Assembly: GCF_021568855.1 (NCBI RefSeq)
Contig: NZ_JAKGUG010000009.1
Location: 37,326-101,325 of the forward strand
Direction of reading: 5' to 3'
Origin: Dethiosulfovibrio russensis
Lineage (GTDB): Bacteria; Synergistota; Synergistia; Synergistales; Dethiosulfovibrionaceae
DNA: 64,000 nucleotides
The first letter of the stretch is position 1, and every line of letters begins with the position of its first letter. Shown piece after piece: positions 53,402-62,721 of this stretch. A program made the position numbers and the translations under genes. The notes under the pieces were generated by a model. It ran no database searches. It was not told the origin of the DNA and was given only the letters and a program-made list of their open reading frames with translations.

Positions 53402-53794
53402 TTAACGCTTGGAGAACTGGTACTTCGCGCGGGCACCCTTCTGGCCGTACTTTTTACGCTCGACCATACGGGAGTCCCTGCAGAGCATACCGGCCTTCTT
53501 GAGTATAGGCCTGAGCTCGGGGTTCATCTTTATGAGGGCTCTCGCAATTCCGAGCCTCACAGCTCCGGCCTGACCGGTCAACCCGCCGCCGTGAGCGTTA
53601 ACGAAAACATCCACTTTCCCCTCGATACCCGCCGTCTTGAGGGGTTCAAGGGCCTGAGCCATCCAACAGAGCCTGGGGAAGTACTCTTCCACCTCTCTGT
53701 CGTTTATCCTGACGGTTCCCTCGCCGGAAGCGATACGAACCCTAGCGATGGCGTTCTTACGCCTACCGGTTCCCCAGGTGAATGAAGTCTGCAT
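53402..53794 (-). CDS. rpsI: 30S ribosomal protein S9
   Basis: 130 residues from the ATG at 53794 (GGAGGGAG upstream). GTGRRKNAIARVRI and the C-terminal KKYGQKGARAKYQFSKR tail are the S9 signatures. Follows rplM as in nearly all bacteria. Confidence 0.98.
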   Translation of the reverse strand: MQTSFTWGTGRRKNAIARVRIASGEGTVRINDREVEEYFPRLCWMAQALEPLKTAGIEGKVDVFVNAHGGGLTGQAGAVRLGIARALIKMNPELRPILKKAGMLCRDSRMVERKKYGQKGARAKYQFSKR

Positions 53795-53819
53795 ATTCAA
53801 TCTCCCTCCATATCACAAA

Positions 53820-54248
53820 CTAAACTTCCATCTCCGCGGGCTTCTGAGCCGCGTGGGGATGATTGGGTCCGGCATACACCTTGAGCTTGCGGCTCAACTG
53901 AAGCTTGTTCCTCGGGACCATGCCCTTGACCACTTTCTCGATCAGGCGCTCCGGATGCTTCGCAAGAATCTCGCCGTAGGTGGTCTCCTTGAGACCGCCG
54001 GGATAACCGGAATGGCGATAGACTTTTTTATCGACCTTACGTCCTGTAAGTTTTACCTTTTCAGCGTTTACGACTATCACGAAATCGCCGGTGTCGACGT
54101 GAGGCGTATAGGTGGGCTTGTGCTTGCCCATGAGAACCATGGCTATTTGGGCGGCAAGACGTCCGAGAGGTTTATCGGTGGCGTCTACGACGTACCAGCC
54201 ACGCTGGAAGGCGCCCTTTTTTGCCATGAAGGTGCGGTGGTCGCTCAT
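53820..54248 (-). CDS. rplM: 50S ribosomal protein L13
   Basis: 142 residues from the ATG at 54248 (AAGGAG upstream). [19 protein letters not shown] and [19 protein letters not shown] are L13 signatures. The 227-bp stretch before it (54249-54475) holds no gene and no motif I can name; it may be the rplM leader, for which autoregulation is known in other bacteria. Confidence 0.98.
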   Translation of the reverse strand: MSDHRTFMAKKGAFQRGWYVVDATDKPLGRLAAQIAMVLMGKHKPTYTPHVDTGDFVIVVNAEKVKLTGRKVDKKVYRHSGYPGGLKETTYGEILAKHPERLIEKVVKGMVPRNKLQLSRKLKVYAGPNHPHAAQKPAEMEV

Positions 54249-54475
54249 TACCAACACTCTCCTTATAGTTGTAGATATCCTGTTTATCTTATCGAATTTT
54301 ATGTTCCGTCATTCCTCTTCCGAGAGAATCGCTCAGGGTTCTGGGGAACCACATCGATAACGGGTCGATGGTCTATCTCAGGGGGGCTGTGGCGGCCCTA
54401 TCGTTACCCGGCCTCGAAGGCGCTCTTTCGGAGGGAAAATTTAATCTATAAAATTACCCCTTTGAGTTCTGAAGC
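54249..54475 (-). other. Non-coding region before rplM
   Basis: 227 bp between the NAPRTase stop and rplM, probably containing the end of one transcript and the rplM leader. Short repeats only; no clear promoter or terminator could be fixed. Confidence 0.4.
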
Positions 54476-55516
54476 TTATAGAACTCTCTTGAGTCTTGGG
54501 TTATCCATTATACCAGGAAGTCGGCCTCTCTTGGCGATAGGGACCCCGTCTACCTCTTTGATGTCCATTGTCATATCCATAGGAGAGGGATTGGAGATAT
54601 AGCTCCCCACCCCGAAAGAGTCCACCCCCGCCTGGGAGAGAACCCTTATTCTATCCGGATTAAGTCCACCGGAGGCAACGATGGAGACCTCGGGAAATCC
54701 CGCCTTGTCCAGCCTCCATCTGAGCTCTTTTACTAGCTCAGGAGTGACTCCGCCTCTCTCTCCAGGGGTATCCAGACGAACACCGGAAAGGCGCCCTTCC
54801 AGGGCCTTAGCGACCCTCAGAGCTTCCTCTGTCTCGTCCTTAAAGGTATCGACTAAAACGAGCCTCGGCTCCTCGGAAGAAAGGGTTCCATCATATAGCT
54901 TCGCCAACTTTACGGTATCCCCCGCTATGAGTATGGCAGCATGGGGAACGGTTCCGGAGGGCTCCATACCGGCCAGTTTAGCTCCCAGTATGCAGCTGGC
55001 TGCCTTACAGCCCCCTACCGTGACCGCGACCTTCTCCATTACCGGAGCAACTGCCGGGTGAACATGCCTGGCTCCAAAACAGAGTACCGGTTTTCCCTCG
55101 GCAGCATCGACGCATTCCCTGGCTGCGGTCGCCCAGGCGGTGGAGCTGGCCAACATTCCGAGGTAGACCGTCTCCAACATCCCGAAAGAACCATAGGAAC
55201 CGTGAACCCTAACGAGAACCTCCCTAGAATCGAAGGCATCCCCCTCTTCCAGAGCGTAGATCTCCAGGTTCTGCCCCTCCAGAAGCCGCAGCATCTCCGA
55301 AAGCCCGGCGAAGATACCGGGTTTTCTGGTAAAGATCTCCGCGACAACCGGAGTCTCCAACATTCCTCCGGCCGCAAGGACATCTCTGGTTTTGACGAAG
55401 TAGATGTCAGTGGTCTCTCCCTTTAGTATCTCCTCGTGGGTCGCGCTGGCCAATCTATCCCTGTTCACGGAAAGACCGGCTACGTCCCGGAGCCGGGATA
55501 TGCCCCGATCGCCCAT
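54476..55516 (-). CDS. Nicotinate phosphoribosyltransferase (short, archaeal-type) family
   Basis: 346 residues. LKGETTDIYFVKTRDVL near residue 32 and LCFGARHVHPAVAPVMEKVAV, then SGTVPHAAILIAGD and SIVASGGLNPDRI, match the short NAPRTase family, with a C-terminal phosphate-binding barrel. It would make nicotinate mononucleotide for NAD salvage. The start is 11 bp after the secG stop. A related QAPRTase activity (NadC) is less likely, because the front motif is of NAPRTase type. Confidence 0.85.
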   Translation of the reverse strand: MGDRGISRLRDVAGLSVNRDRLASATHEEILKGETTDIYFVKTRDVLAAGGMLETPVVAEIFTRKPGIFAGLSEMLRLLEGQNLEIYALEEGDAFDSREVLVRVHGSYGSFGMLETVYLGMLASSTAWATAARECVDAAEGKPVLCFGARHVHPAVAPVMEKVAVTVGGCKAASCILGAKLAGMEPSGTVPHAAILIAGDTVKLAKLYDGTLSSEEPRLVLVDTFKDETEEALRVAKALEGRLSGVRLDTPGERGGVTPELVKELRWRLDKAGFPEVSIVASGGLNPDRIRVLSQAGVDSFGVGSYISNPSPMDMTMDIKEVDGVPIAKRGRLPGIMDNPRLKRVL

Positions 55517-55527
55517 ATCCCGGGGAC

Positions 55528-55752
55528 CTAGAGTATAACCAAAGCGACCGAGGTCACCATGAAGAGAGTGGTGACGACCACGGTGATTTTAGTTAATCCG
55601 GTGAAACGTTGCCACTGGTTGGGCCCCATGTCGGCCTGACTGCCGCCTCCAAAGATCCCGCCAAATCCGCCCTGTTTCCTGTGCTGCATCAAAACGACCG
55701 CCATAAGCACAAGGCAGAGTAATATGTGGACGATAGCCAATGTGGTTTTCAT
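55528..55752 (-). CDS. secG: Preprotein translocase subunit SecG
   Basis: 74 residues from the ATG at 55752 (GGGAGG upstream). Two membrane helices: TTLAIVHILLCLVLMAVVLMQ and TGLTKITVVVTTLFMVTSVAL, joined by KQGGFGGIFGGGSQADMG, the Gly-rich SecG loop. Confidence 0.95.
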   Translation of the reverse strand: MKTTLAIVHILLCLVLMAVVLMQHRKQGGFGGIFGGGSQADMGPNQWQRFTGLTKITVVVTTLFMVTSVALVIL

Positions 55753-55797
55753 CCTCTGCACCTCCCGATAGGTTGAAAATCCCAGGTCATAGCCGGG

Positions 55798-56391
55798 TTA
55801 TTGTACCATATTTTCGGCCGAAGCAAGCCACTTTAAAAAACTCGCACTCGCTTTCGCTCTATGAGATATGCGAGCCTTTATCGACGGGTCCAGCTCGCCG
55901 AAGGTCATATCGTAGCCTTCCGGCACGAATATGGGATCGTAGCCGAAACCGTTGGCCCCCCGGGGCTCCTGAGCTACGGTGCCATAACAGTGCCCCTCCA
56001 CCGACCATAGTTTCCCGTCGGGGAAGGCCAAGACTAGAGCAGCGGTATATCTAGCACCTCTGTTGGATTTGCCCTGAAGGGACTCCAAGAGCCAGTTACG
56101 ACAGCCTTCGTCGTCCGAGGCTACCCTGGCGGAATATATGCCCGGTCTACCGTCGAGGGCATTCACCTCTATGCCACTATCGTCGGCAAGAGCGGGAAAT
56201 CCGGTTTCCTCAGCCCACGATCTGGCCTTCAACGAGGCGTTCTCAAGAAAGGAAGTGCCGGTCTCCTCGACGTCAAGCGACGAGATGTCCCTACCGAAAA
56301 TCAGATCGACTCCGAGAGGAGCCAGAAGATCCCGAAACTCCTCGAACTTATTTCTGTTACCACTGGCTATTACCATCTTACGAAGACGCAA
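55798..56391 (-). CDS. rdgB: Non-canonical purine NTP pyrophosphatase (RdgB/HAM1)
   Basis: About 192-197 residues; the start is either TTG at 56391 or, more likely, ATG at 56376 just after the rph stop (TAAGATG). VIASGNRNKFEEFRDLL, ENASLKARSWAEETGFPALADDSGIEVNALDG and GFGYDPIFVPEG are family hallmarks. Hydrolyses ITP, XTP and dITP. Follows rph, an order kept in Bacillus and others. Confidence 0.95.
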   Translation of the reverse strand: MRLRKMVIASGNRNKFEEFRDLLAPLGVDLIFGRDISSLDVEETGTSFLENASLKARSWAEETGFPALADDSGIEVNALDGRPGIYSARVASDDEGCRNWLLESLQGKSNRGARYTAALVLAFPDGKLWSVEGHCYGTVAQEPRGANGFGYDPIFVPEGYDMTFGELDPSIKARISHRAKASASFLKWLASAENMVQ

Positions 56392-57151
56392 TCGCTTCCA
56401 TCTCCTCTCCGTCCATCTCCAGGGCCCTCTCCTGAAGGGCTATCAGTTCTTCCACCGACTTAGAAGCCAGGTCCAGCATGCCGTTCATCTCATCCCGAGA
56501 AAAGGTATCCTTCTCGCCTGTGCCCTGTATTTCTATAAGACGTCCTAGACCGTCCATAACGACGTTCATATCGACCTCTGCACGGCTGTCCTCGTCGTAA
56601 CACAGATCGGTCAGGAGTTTTCCGGAGATCTTTCCTACGCTTACGGCAGCCACGTAGGATCTGAGAGGAATCGACTTTAACTTGTCGATTCTCCACAGAT
56701 GACGCAGAGCGTCAACCAAGGCCACGAACCCCCCGGTGACTGCGGCGGATCTCGTTCCTCCGTCGGCCTGGAGGACGTCGCAATCTATCCAGATAGTCCT
56801 CTCTCCCAGCGACTCCATATCTACGGCAGCCCTCAGGGACCGGCCCACCAGTCTCTGAATCTCGCTGCTTCTGCCGTTCAACCTTCCCCTGGAGATATCC
56901 CTTGACACCCGAGTCGAGGTCGATCTGGGCAGCAAAGAGTATTCCGCTGTGACCCATCCCCTATCGGACCCTCTCAGGAAAGGGGGGACCTTTTCCTCGA
57001 CCGAAGCGGTACACAGCACCTTTGTCTTTCCGAAAGAGACCAGGCAGGACCCCTCGGCGTAACAGGAAAAATCTCTCTGGAAGGAGACCTCCCTCATATC
57101 GTAGCCGGATCTTCCGTCCGCCCTGCTTTCCAAAACGCAGTTTTTCGCCAT
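56378..57151 (-). CDS. rph: Ribonuclease PH
   Basis: 257 residues from the ATG at 57151 (GAGAGG 8 bp upstream). GSCLVSFGKTKVLCTASVEE, GRSLRAAVDMESLGERTIWIDCDVLQADGGTR and DLCYDEDSRAEVDMNVV are RNase PH signatures. Trims tRNA 3' ends with phosphate. Between the GerMN gene and rdgB. Confidence 0.96.
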   Translation of the reverse strand: MAKNCVLESRADGRSGYDMREVSFQRDFSCYAEGSCLVSFGKTKVLCTASVEEKVPPFLRGSDRGWVTAEYSLLPRSTSTRVSRDISRGRLNGRSSEIQRLVGRSLRAAVDMESLGERTIWIDCDVLQADGGTRSAAVTGGFVALVDALRHLWRIDKLKSIPLRSYVAAVSVGKISGKLLTDLCYDEDSRAEVDMNVVMDGLGRLIEIQGTGEKDTFSRDEMNGMLDLASKSVEELIALQERALEMDGEEMEAIASS

Positions 57152-57180
57152 TCTCAAAGCCTCTCGATCACGTTATGAAA

Positions 57181-57867
57181 TCAACCCTTCCGTCTGAGCT
57201 CCCATGGCATAGACAATGGGACCTCTCCAGCGGATTTCTCGATCTTACCCTCAACCATGAACTGAACTCTCGTAACAGGCATGAAGTTCTCTACCACCGA
57301 ACGGACTATGCCGGTCATGAGCAGGTTTCCCTCAGAGGCGGACATCTTGGAAAGAGTTATCTCAAATGGGTCATTAAAATCCATGAAAAGCGTCTCTCCA
57401 TCTCTAAAGACGTGAAGCAACCCCACGTCCGAGGCCAACACCTTTTTCTCGACCAGTCCATCCAGAAGGGCATTTACGACCTTAGACAGGTCGTCCTCCA
57501 TGAGCCCAGACACTATTTTGACCTCTCTTTTGGCCAACCCGCCCTTGCCGTCCGGTACATATATGGGAAAAGCCACGTGACGTCCCATATCGACCAGGGT
57601 CTGGATACCATCTCCGGAAGAGGAATCCAGCAGCTGCTCCGCCTGTTCCTTGGAGGCCACCACATCGGGCTGGCCTCCCATTCCCCGGCCGTCAAGATAG
57701 TTCAAGAGCCACCCCGAGGAAAGATAGCCCAGGCAGAAGAAAATAGAGGCAACGGCCCCCCAGGCTATAAGACGGACTACCCATTTTACGATTCCACCGG
57801 AGCTTTCCCGGTCCCTGTCCAGTCGACTCCTTCGGTTAGAGCGGCGAACTCTATCGTCGTCTCTCAT
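57181..57867 (-). CDS. GerMN domain protein
   Basis: 228 residues from the ATG at 57867 with AAGGAG 7 bp upstream; an ATG at 57885 overlaps the amidase stop but lacks a ribosome site. A basic N-terminus (RRSNRRSRLDRDRE), one membrane helix (about 25-48, WVVRLIAWGAVASIFFCLGY), then a single GerMN domain (about 75-225) with RVQFMVEGKIEKSAG at the end. Found with rph and rdgB in Firmicutes as gerM. Here it is in a diderm with no other spore genes; a cell-wall or periplasmic role next to the amidase is more likely. Confidence 0.85.
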   Translation of the reverse strand: MRDDDRVRRSNRRSRLDRDRESSGGIVKWVVRLIAWGAVASIFFCLGYLSSGWLLNYLDGRGMGGQPDVVASKEQAEQLLDSSSGDGIQTLVDMGRHVAFPIYVPDGKGGLAKREVKIVSGLMEDDLSKVVNALLDGLVEKKVLASDVGLLHVFRDGETLFMDFNDPFEITLSKMSASEGNLLMTGIVRSVVENFMPVTRVQFMVEGKIEKSAGEVPLSMPWELRRKG

Positions 57868-57881
57868 AAAACCGACTCCTT

Positions 57882-59411
57882 TCATTTCAGATATGCCGCT
57901 ATTCCCTTGGCCAGAGCCTTGGCCAACTTTTCCTGATAGGAGGGATTGGCCAAAAGCCTGGCTTCCGATTTTTCCGATATAAATCCAGTTTCGACCAACA
58001 CGGCAGGCATAGCCGCACCTCTGAGAACGTAAAAAGGAGCCTGAGCTACCCGTCTCATAGGCAATCCCCCGCCTTTCCCCGAAGCGAAAAGAGCCTCGGC
58101 GAAGCTGGTGCTCTCCTGAATCTTGTTGTTCTGCTGCATATCGCCGAGAATGCTCAGCAAAATGTCGGTCTTGTCCCCTCCGTTACCGTTGGATCCGTTG
58201 ACGATCTCCGCATTTTCTATCTTTGCCAGGGCCATTGCGTCTTTATCGGTGGGCAGGGCCATGATATATATCTCTACCCCCTTGGCATGGCGGCCCTTAG
58301 GCAGAGCGTTCAGATGCACGCTGACGAAGGCATCGGCGTCCCATCGGTTCGCAAGGGTGGTCCTGGTATTGAGCTTCAGGTATCTGTCGTCATCCCTTGT
58401 CAGCCTGGCATCCATTCCCAATGCCCTGACGTGAGAGGCCAGCCTCTTCGCTATCTGAAGGGCAACGATCTTTTCCCTGTATCCGTTTGCTACTGCGCCT
58501 GGATCCTTCCCTCCGTGCCCCGCATCGATGACCACCAAGGGTTTCCCCTTACGGGGCGGCTTTTTATGGGAAATCGGAGCCGGTTTCGGACCGGCCTGAA
58601 CCGGCTTCTCCGGTGTCACTGAGGAGGAGGGGCGCATGAAATCGACAACCAAACGCTTGGGAGACTCCAGCTCGAAGGACTTGCTGATCCATCCGGAGGC
58701 CACGGCAGACAGACGCCATCGCCCTCCGAAGCTGACGGTTTTCACCGATATTGAAGAGTCGGGAGGAACGGTCGATAGCCTGCCGTCGGTCTCGATTTCA
58801 ACCCCTCCGGAAACGTTTCGATAGTTGAGTTTCCCAGAGTACTCCAAGACCATCCTGACCCGATCCTCGTGGTTACCCCATCTCACGGAGATGTTTCCCG
58901 CGGTGCCAACGACTTTATCGGACGGACTAGGCTCAGGTAGGACTGGTTTTATCGCCACAGGCCGAGGCTCCTCCTCGGACGGAGCGGGGCCGCCGTCTCC
59001 GACGCCGTTCCATTTAAGCCGTGCCTTCTCGCCGGATTTTATCAGGAGCTTTTCCATCACCAAAAGAGCCGACTCTGAATCCATCCACCATCTCTGGTCA
59101 GCCAGGAAGGCCTTTCGACGAAGCGGAATTATCTCGTATCCGAGCCATACGGCGGCGGCGTTCGGAACCACCTGAATGCTGGCCGAACCCTTTCTAATGA
59201 GCAAACCGTCGTTTAGGGTCTTAGGATAGCAACCCAGTTGGCGAGCCATCTCTCCTATGGATACAAACACGTCATTCCCCTGCTCTCTGACGGGGATATC
59301 CCCTACGGGATTTCCGTTTTCGGAGAGAAGCCACCCGGCCCAGGCACTTCCAGCCAAAAGAAAGACGCACAGGGCCGTGATCAGTATTTTAGGACCCGGC
59401 CAACGTAACAT
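57882..59411 (-). CDS. N-acetylmuramoyl-L-alanine amidase with AMIN-like region
   Basis: 509 residues. Signal peptide/anchor (ILITALCVFLLAGSAWAG), an N-terminal region like copper-amine-oxidase-type stalk domains (about 30-110), an AMIN-like beta domain (about 165-265), a Pro-rich linker, then Amidase_3: VVIDAGHGGKDPGAVANG, SVHLNALPKGRH and VLVETGFIS hold the zinc His/Glu ligands. It cleaves the amide bond between MurNAc and L-Ala in the periplasm. Overlaps the PmbA gene by 23 bp. Confidence 0.93.
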   Translation of the reverse strand: MLRWPGPKILITALCVFLLAGSAWAGWLLSENGNPVGDIPVREQGNDVFVSIGEMARQLGCYPKTLNDGLLIRKGSASIQVVPNAAAVWLGYEIIPLRRKAFLADQRWWMDSESALLVMEKLLIKSGEKARLKWNGVGDGGPAPSEEEPRPVAIKPVLPEPSPSDKVVGTAGNISVRWGNHEDRVRMVLEYSGKLNYRNVSGGVEIETDGRLSTVPPDSSISVKTVSFGGRWRLSAVASGWISKSFELESPKRLVVDFMRPSSSVTPEKPVQAGPKPAPISHKKPPRKGKPLVVIDAGHGGKDPGAVANGYREKIVALQIAKRLASHVRALGMDARLTRDDDRYLKLNTRTTLANRWDADAFVSVHLNALPKGRHAKGVEIYIMALPTDKDAMALAKIENAEIVNGSNGNGGDKTDILLSILGDMQQNNKIQESTSFAEALFASGKGGGLPMRRVAQAPFYVLRGAAMPAVLVETGFISEKSEARLLANPSYQEKLAKALAKGIAAYLK

Positions 59412-60747
59412 CTCTGACCACCAGAGAAGGAGAACCTACATCTCCGAAAAAGGTGAGATCCCTACCTACCGAGGAAACCTTCATCAAGAGATCGATCAGA
59501 TTGCCCGCTACAGTTACTCCCGAGACGGGCCCCTGCAGCCCCCCCGACTCTATGGCGGTGCCCTTTGCTCCGAGGGAGAACTCCCCCGTCACGGAGTTGA
59601 CGGTATGAAGTCCCATGAAATCGGAAACATAAAGCCCTTTCGAGACCAGGGGAATCAAGGAGGAGGGGGAGGAAAGGTCCGGCTCCAGATACATGTTCGA
59701 TAAATCCACGTCCGGAACGGTAGCCACCCCTCGGAAACCGTTCCCCGTAGAGGAAACTCCCGCTTTCTTGGCGTATTCCAAGCTGTAGAGAAAAGACTCC
59801 AACCGTCCCTCTCTCAAAAGAGAGGTTTTCCCGCAGGGGACACCCTCTCCATCCGCCGCGGACGATCCTATACCTCTGACCAGTCTTCCGTCGTCCACCA
59901 GATTGAGACAAGAGGCTCCCACCTTAGATCCAAGTCGACCTCTCAAGAGAGAGCGGTTCTTCTGTATCGACGACGCGAAAAACATATCCGAAATGGCATA
60001 TAGGAGGGAGGAGGCTGCATCGGGAGACAGAACGAGATCGTATGCCCCCGTCGTAAGAGGTTTTCCTCCGAGAGTACGAACCGATTCAACGACGGCACGA
60101 TCGGCTATATGAAGGTGATCCAGATCCTCAAGATATCTCCTCTCGTCTCCGAAACCACCCATCTCCATGGAATCTCCGTCCTCCGTAACGAGGGACATAC
60201 CGGCGGACACGATGGTTCCCCTGTGCCACCTAGAGACACCGAAGGAGTTAGCGTAAAAGGATTCGCCGTATCCATCGCTCCACGACGAACTACGGATCGA
60301 CAGGATCCTTCCGTCGGCATCGGAAGCCCTATTATGCATCTCCAGACATCTCTGAAGACGATCATCCCTGGCAAGTGAGGGGATTTCATCGTCCCATAGA
60401 TCCAGATCGGACTCGTCAGAATCAGGCTGTTTCCTGGACATATCCACCGAATCGTTGGGCTCTCCCAGAGAGCAGTTGGATAAAGCCCACGAGACCATCT
60501 GGGATATACCGTCGGGATCGAGAGAGTTTACGCTGGCAAGACCCTGGGCACCTCTCGAATCCACCACCCTGAGGCCTATGCCCCCGGACTGGGAACTTCT
60601 GACATTCTCCACATTCCCATCCCTGAGAGAGACGGAACGGGAGACCGAATCGCCGTAGACCACGTCCGCCATGGCTGCTCCACCTTCGATGGACCTCTCG
60701 ACGACGGAAAAAACTATCCTCTCTACCTCTTCCCTCTTCAGGCTCAA
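59389..60747 (-). CDS. PmbA/TldD family protein
   Basis: 452 residues, PmbA length. SSQSGGIGLRVVDSRGAQGLAS near residue 50, then a beta-rich C-terminal region with GLYVSDFMGLHTVNSVTGEFSLGAKG, the family signature. No HExxxH-type zinc motif, so it is the PmbA (TldE) partner rather than TldD. The TldD/E pair processes small peptides; the partner is not in this window. Start overlaps the threonine aldolase stop by 4 bp (ATGA). Confidence 0.88.
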   Translation of the reverse strand: MSLKREEVERIVFSVVERSIEGGAAMADVVYGDSVSRSVSLRDGNVENVRSSQSGGIGLRVVDSRGAQGLASVNSLDPDGISQMVSWALSNCSLGEPNDSVDMSRKQPDSDESDLDLWDDEIPSLARDDRLQRCLEMHNRASDADGRILSIRSSSWSDGYGESFYANSFGVSRWHRGTIVSAGMSLVTEDGDSMEMGGFGDERRYLEDLDHLHIADRAVVESVRTLGGKPLTTGAYDLVLSPDAASSLLYAISDMFFASSIQKNRSLLRGRLGSKVGASCLNLVDDGRLVRGIGSSAADGEGVPCGKTSLLREGRLESFLYSLEYAKKAGVSSTGNGFRGVATVPDVDLSNMYLEPDLSSPSSLIPLVSKGLYVSDFMGLHTVNSVTGEFSLGAKGTAIESGGLQGPVSGVTVAGNLIDLLMKVSSVGRDLTFFGDVGSPSLVVRDVTLAGS

Positions 60748-61787
60748 GAGTTATTAACCTCCTCCAGAACTACCTCCACACCACGGCGGAGATCCTTTTC
60801 GTCCATGTCGAGATGGGTGACCAGCCTTATGCGTCTGGGCTCCATAGCGTTGAGGAGGACGCCTTTATCGAGACATCTTCGGGAAAGTTCTTCGCTATCC
60901 GGGCCGGATTCGGGGAGATGGAAATATATCATGTTGGTCGCTCTGGTTCCCTCCGGCACGGACTCCACTATAAGATCGGCGGAAGAGAGAAGACCCTCCG
61001 CTATCGAGGCATTCTCGTGATCCTTTACGAGACGATCGACGTTTTTCTTTAACGCATAGATCCCGGCGGCGGCCATGAAACCAGCCTGTCGAAGCTCTCC
61101 GCCCACCATCTTTCTGGCGAACTTGGCCCTCGAGATAAACTCCTCCGATCCGCAAAGCAGAGCGCCCATAGGGGCTCCCAAACCCTTGGAAAGACAGAAC
61201 TGAACCGAATCAACCGACGCAGTATACTCCTTCACGTCCACGTCCCACGCCGCTGCTGCGTTGAAGATTCTCGCTCCATCGAGATGAACTGCGAGTCCCA
61301 TATCACGGCCCATCTCGACGGTCTTCTGAAACTCTACTGGTGAAACCGCAAGACCGCCTCTATCGTTATGGGTGTTCTCCAGACACAGAAGGGACGGCTG
61401 GGCAAAATGGACGTTTCTGATCGGACAGGCGTCTTTGACGCTCTCCGGAGAGGGAACTCCGGTTTCGTCGTCCAACACGTAGGGCAACACCCCGGTTATG
61501 GCGGAAAAACCGCCGCCTTCGTACCTGTAAATATGGGCCTTGTCTCCTACTAGGATAGCCTCTCCCCTCCTACAATGGGTTAAGGTGGACACAATATTTC
61601 CCATTATCCCGGAGGACACGAATAAAGCTGCCTCCTGTCCTACGAGTTCCGCAGCCAAAGACTCCAATTCGTTGACCGACGGATCGTCGTCGTACCCGGC
61701 ATCTCCGACCGACGCCTCGAAGATGACTTTTCGCATCTCATCGCCAGGACAGGTTACCGTATCGCTTCTAAAATCGACGATTTTCAT
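60744..61787 (-). CDS. Low-specificity threonine aldolase
   Basis: 347 residues, PLP fold type I. DFRSDTVTCPGDEMRKVIFEASVGD at the front and Lys in CLSKGLGAPMGALLCG (about residue 206) for PLP; HLDGARIFNAAAAW is also typical. Cleaves threonine or allo-threonine to glycine and acetaldehyde. First gene of the aldolase-pmbA-amidase-gerMN-rph-rdgB-secG-NAPRTase run. Confidence 0.93.
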   Translation of the reverse strand: MKIVDFRSDTVTCPGDEMRKVIFEASVGDAGYDDDPSVNELESLAAELVGQEAALFVSSGIMGNIVSTLTHCRRGEAILVGDKAHIYRYEGGGFSAITGVLPYVLDDETGVPSPESVKDACPIRNVHFAQPSLLCLENTHNDRGGLAVSPVEFQKTVEMGRDMGLAVHLDGARIFNAAAAWDVDVKEYTASVDSVQFCLSKGLGAPMGALLCGSEEFISRAKFARKMVGGELRQAGFMAAAGIYALKKNVDRLVKDHENASIAEGLLSSADLIVESVPEGTRATNMIYFHLPESGPDSEELSRRCLDKGVLLNAMEPRRIRLVTHLDMDEKDLRRGVEVVLEEVNNS

Positions 61788-61837
61788 CTGTGATCCTCCC
61801 TCTAGGACATTATCTCTCGGTCCCCTATGATAGCATA

Positions 61838-61871
61838 GAGAAAGGGGAAGGCGACGGCCCTCCCCTTTTTA
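61838..61871 (-). terminator. Terminator of the yfcE-cheW-PHP operon
   Basis: Minus strand AAAGGGGAGGGC, short loop, GCCTTCCCCTTT (small mismatch), 18 bp after the PHP gene stop. Confidence 0.75.
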
Positions 61872-61888
61872 TACAGCCGAGAACTGAT

Positions 61889-62716
61889 TTAAAGCGAGAT
61901 TCCGAGACGTGCCCAAGGAAGAAAATCTTCGGCCACGGGAACGCCCATGGAGACGCCTACTCGATTGGAACCGTGAAAATCGGAACCAGCGGTACAGTGC
62001 AATTCAAGCTCGGAGGCCAACCTCATATAGTTGAATATCTGCTCCGAATTATGATGTCTGGATATACACTCGAGCCCCCACAGCCCCAGTGCCTTCAGCT
62101 CCTTCAATATAGACCTCAGCTCTACCGGATCCTGGGAGGTCTGTATCGGATGGGCCAGACAAGCCACTCCGCCGGCCTTTTTTATCAAGGAGATACACAT
62201 CTCGGGAGAAAGCCTCTTCCGGGAAACGTAACCGGGCATCCCCCTTTTGAGATAACGTTGAAAACACTCGGAGATGGAAGACGCATAGCCCTTTTTCATC
62301 ATTGCCTTAGCCACATGAGGCCTCGTGACGACGTTACCGTGAGTCTCGGAAAGGACATCGTCCAACGTAAGCTCCACTCCGACGTCGCGAAGCCTGTCGA
62401 TGATCTCCAGATTGCGCCTCTCCCTGTGATCCCTCAGGTCCTGCAATACCTCCACCAGCTCGGGAAAAGCTAGGTCGAAACCATATCCCAAGATATGCAT
62501 GGTAGTCGGATAATCGGCAGACAGCTCCACCCCGGAGAGCGATTTTACCCCCAGCCTACGACATTCCCTCGTGAAAACGGGGACCCCATCGACTGTATCG
62601 TGATCCGTAAGACTTACAACCGAAATGCCGGATCTATGTGCCAGTTTAGCCAGCTTATCCGGAGGGACCGTCCCATCCGAACAGCTACTATGGGTGTGAA
62701 GGTCGACGAGGATCAT
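61889..62716 (-). CDS. PHP domain phosphoesterase
   Basis: 275 residues. Metal ligands of the PHP fold: VDLHTHSSCSDGTVPPDKLAKLA (residues 4-26), SLTDHDTVDG (about 35-44), and a late GSDFHG. Members include RNase AM/5'-3' nucleases and 3',5'-nucleotide bisphosphate phosphatases (YciV/TrpH). The length fits YciV. 5 bp after cheW. Confidence 0.9.
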   Translation of the reverse strand: MILVDLHTHSSCSDGTVPPDKLAKLAHRSGISVVSLTDHDTVDGVPVFTRECRRLGVKSLSGVELSADYPTTMHILGYGFDLAFPELVEVLQDLRDHRERRNLEIIDRLRDVGVELTLDDVLSETHGNVVTRPHVAKAMMKKGYASSISECFQRYLKRGMPGYVSRKRLSPEMCISLIKKAGGVACLAHPIQTSQDPVELRSILKELKALGLWGLECISRHHNSEQIFNYMRLASELELHCTAGSDFHGSNRVGVSMGVPVAEDFLPWARLGISL

Positions 62717-62721
62717 AAAAT

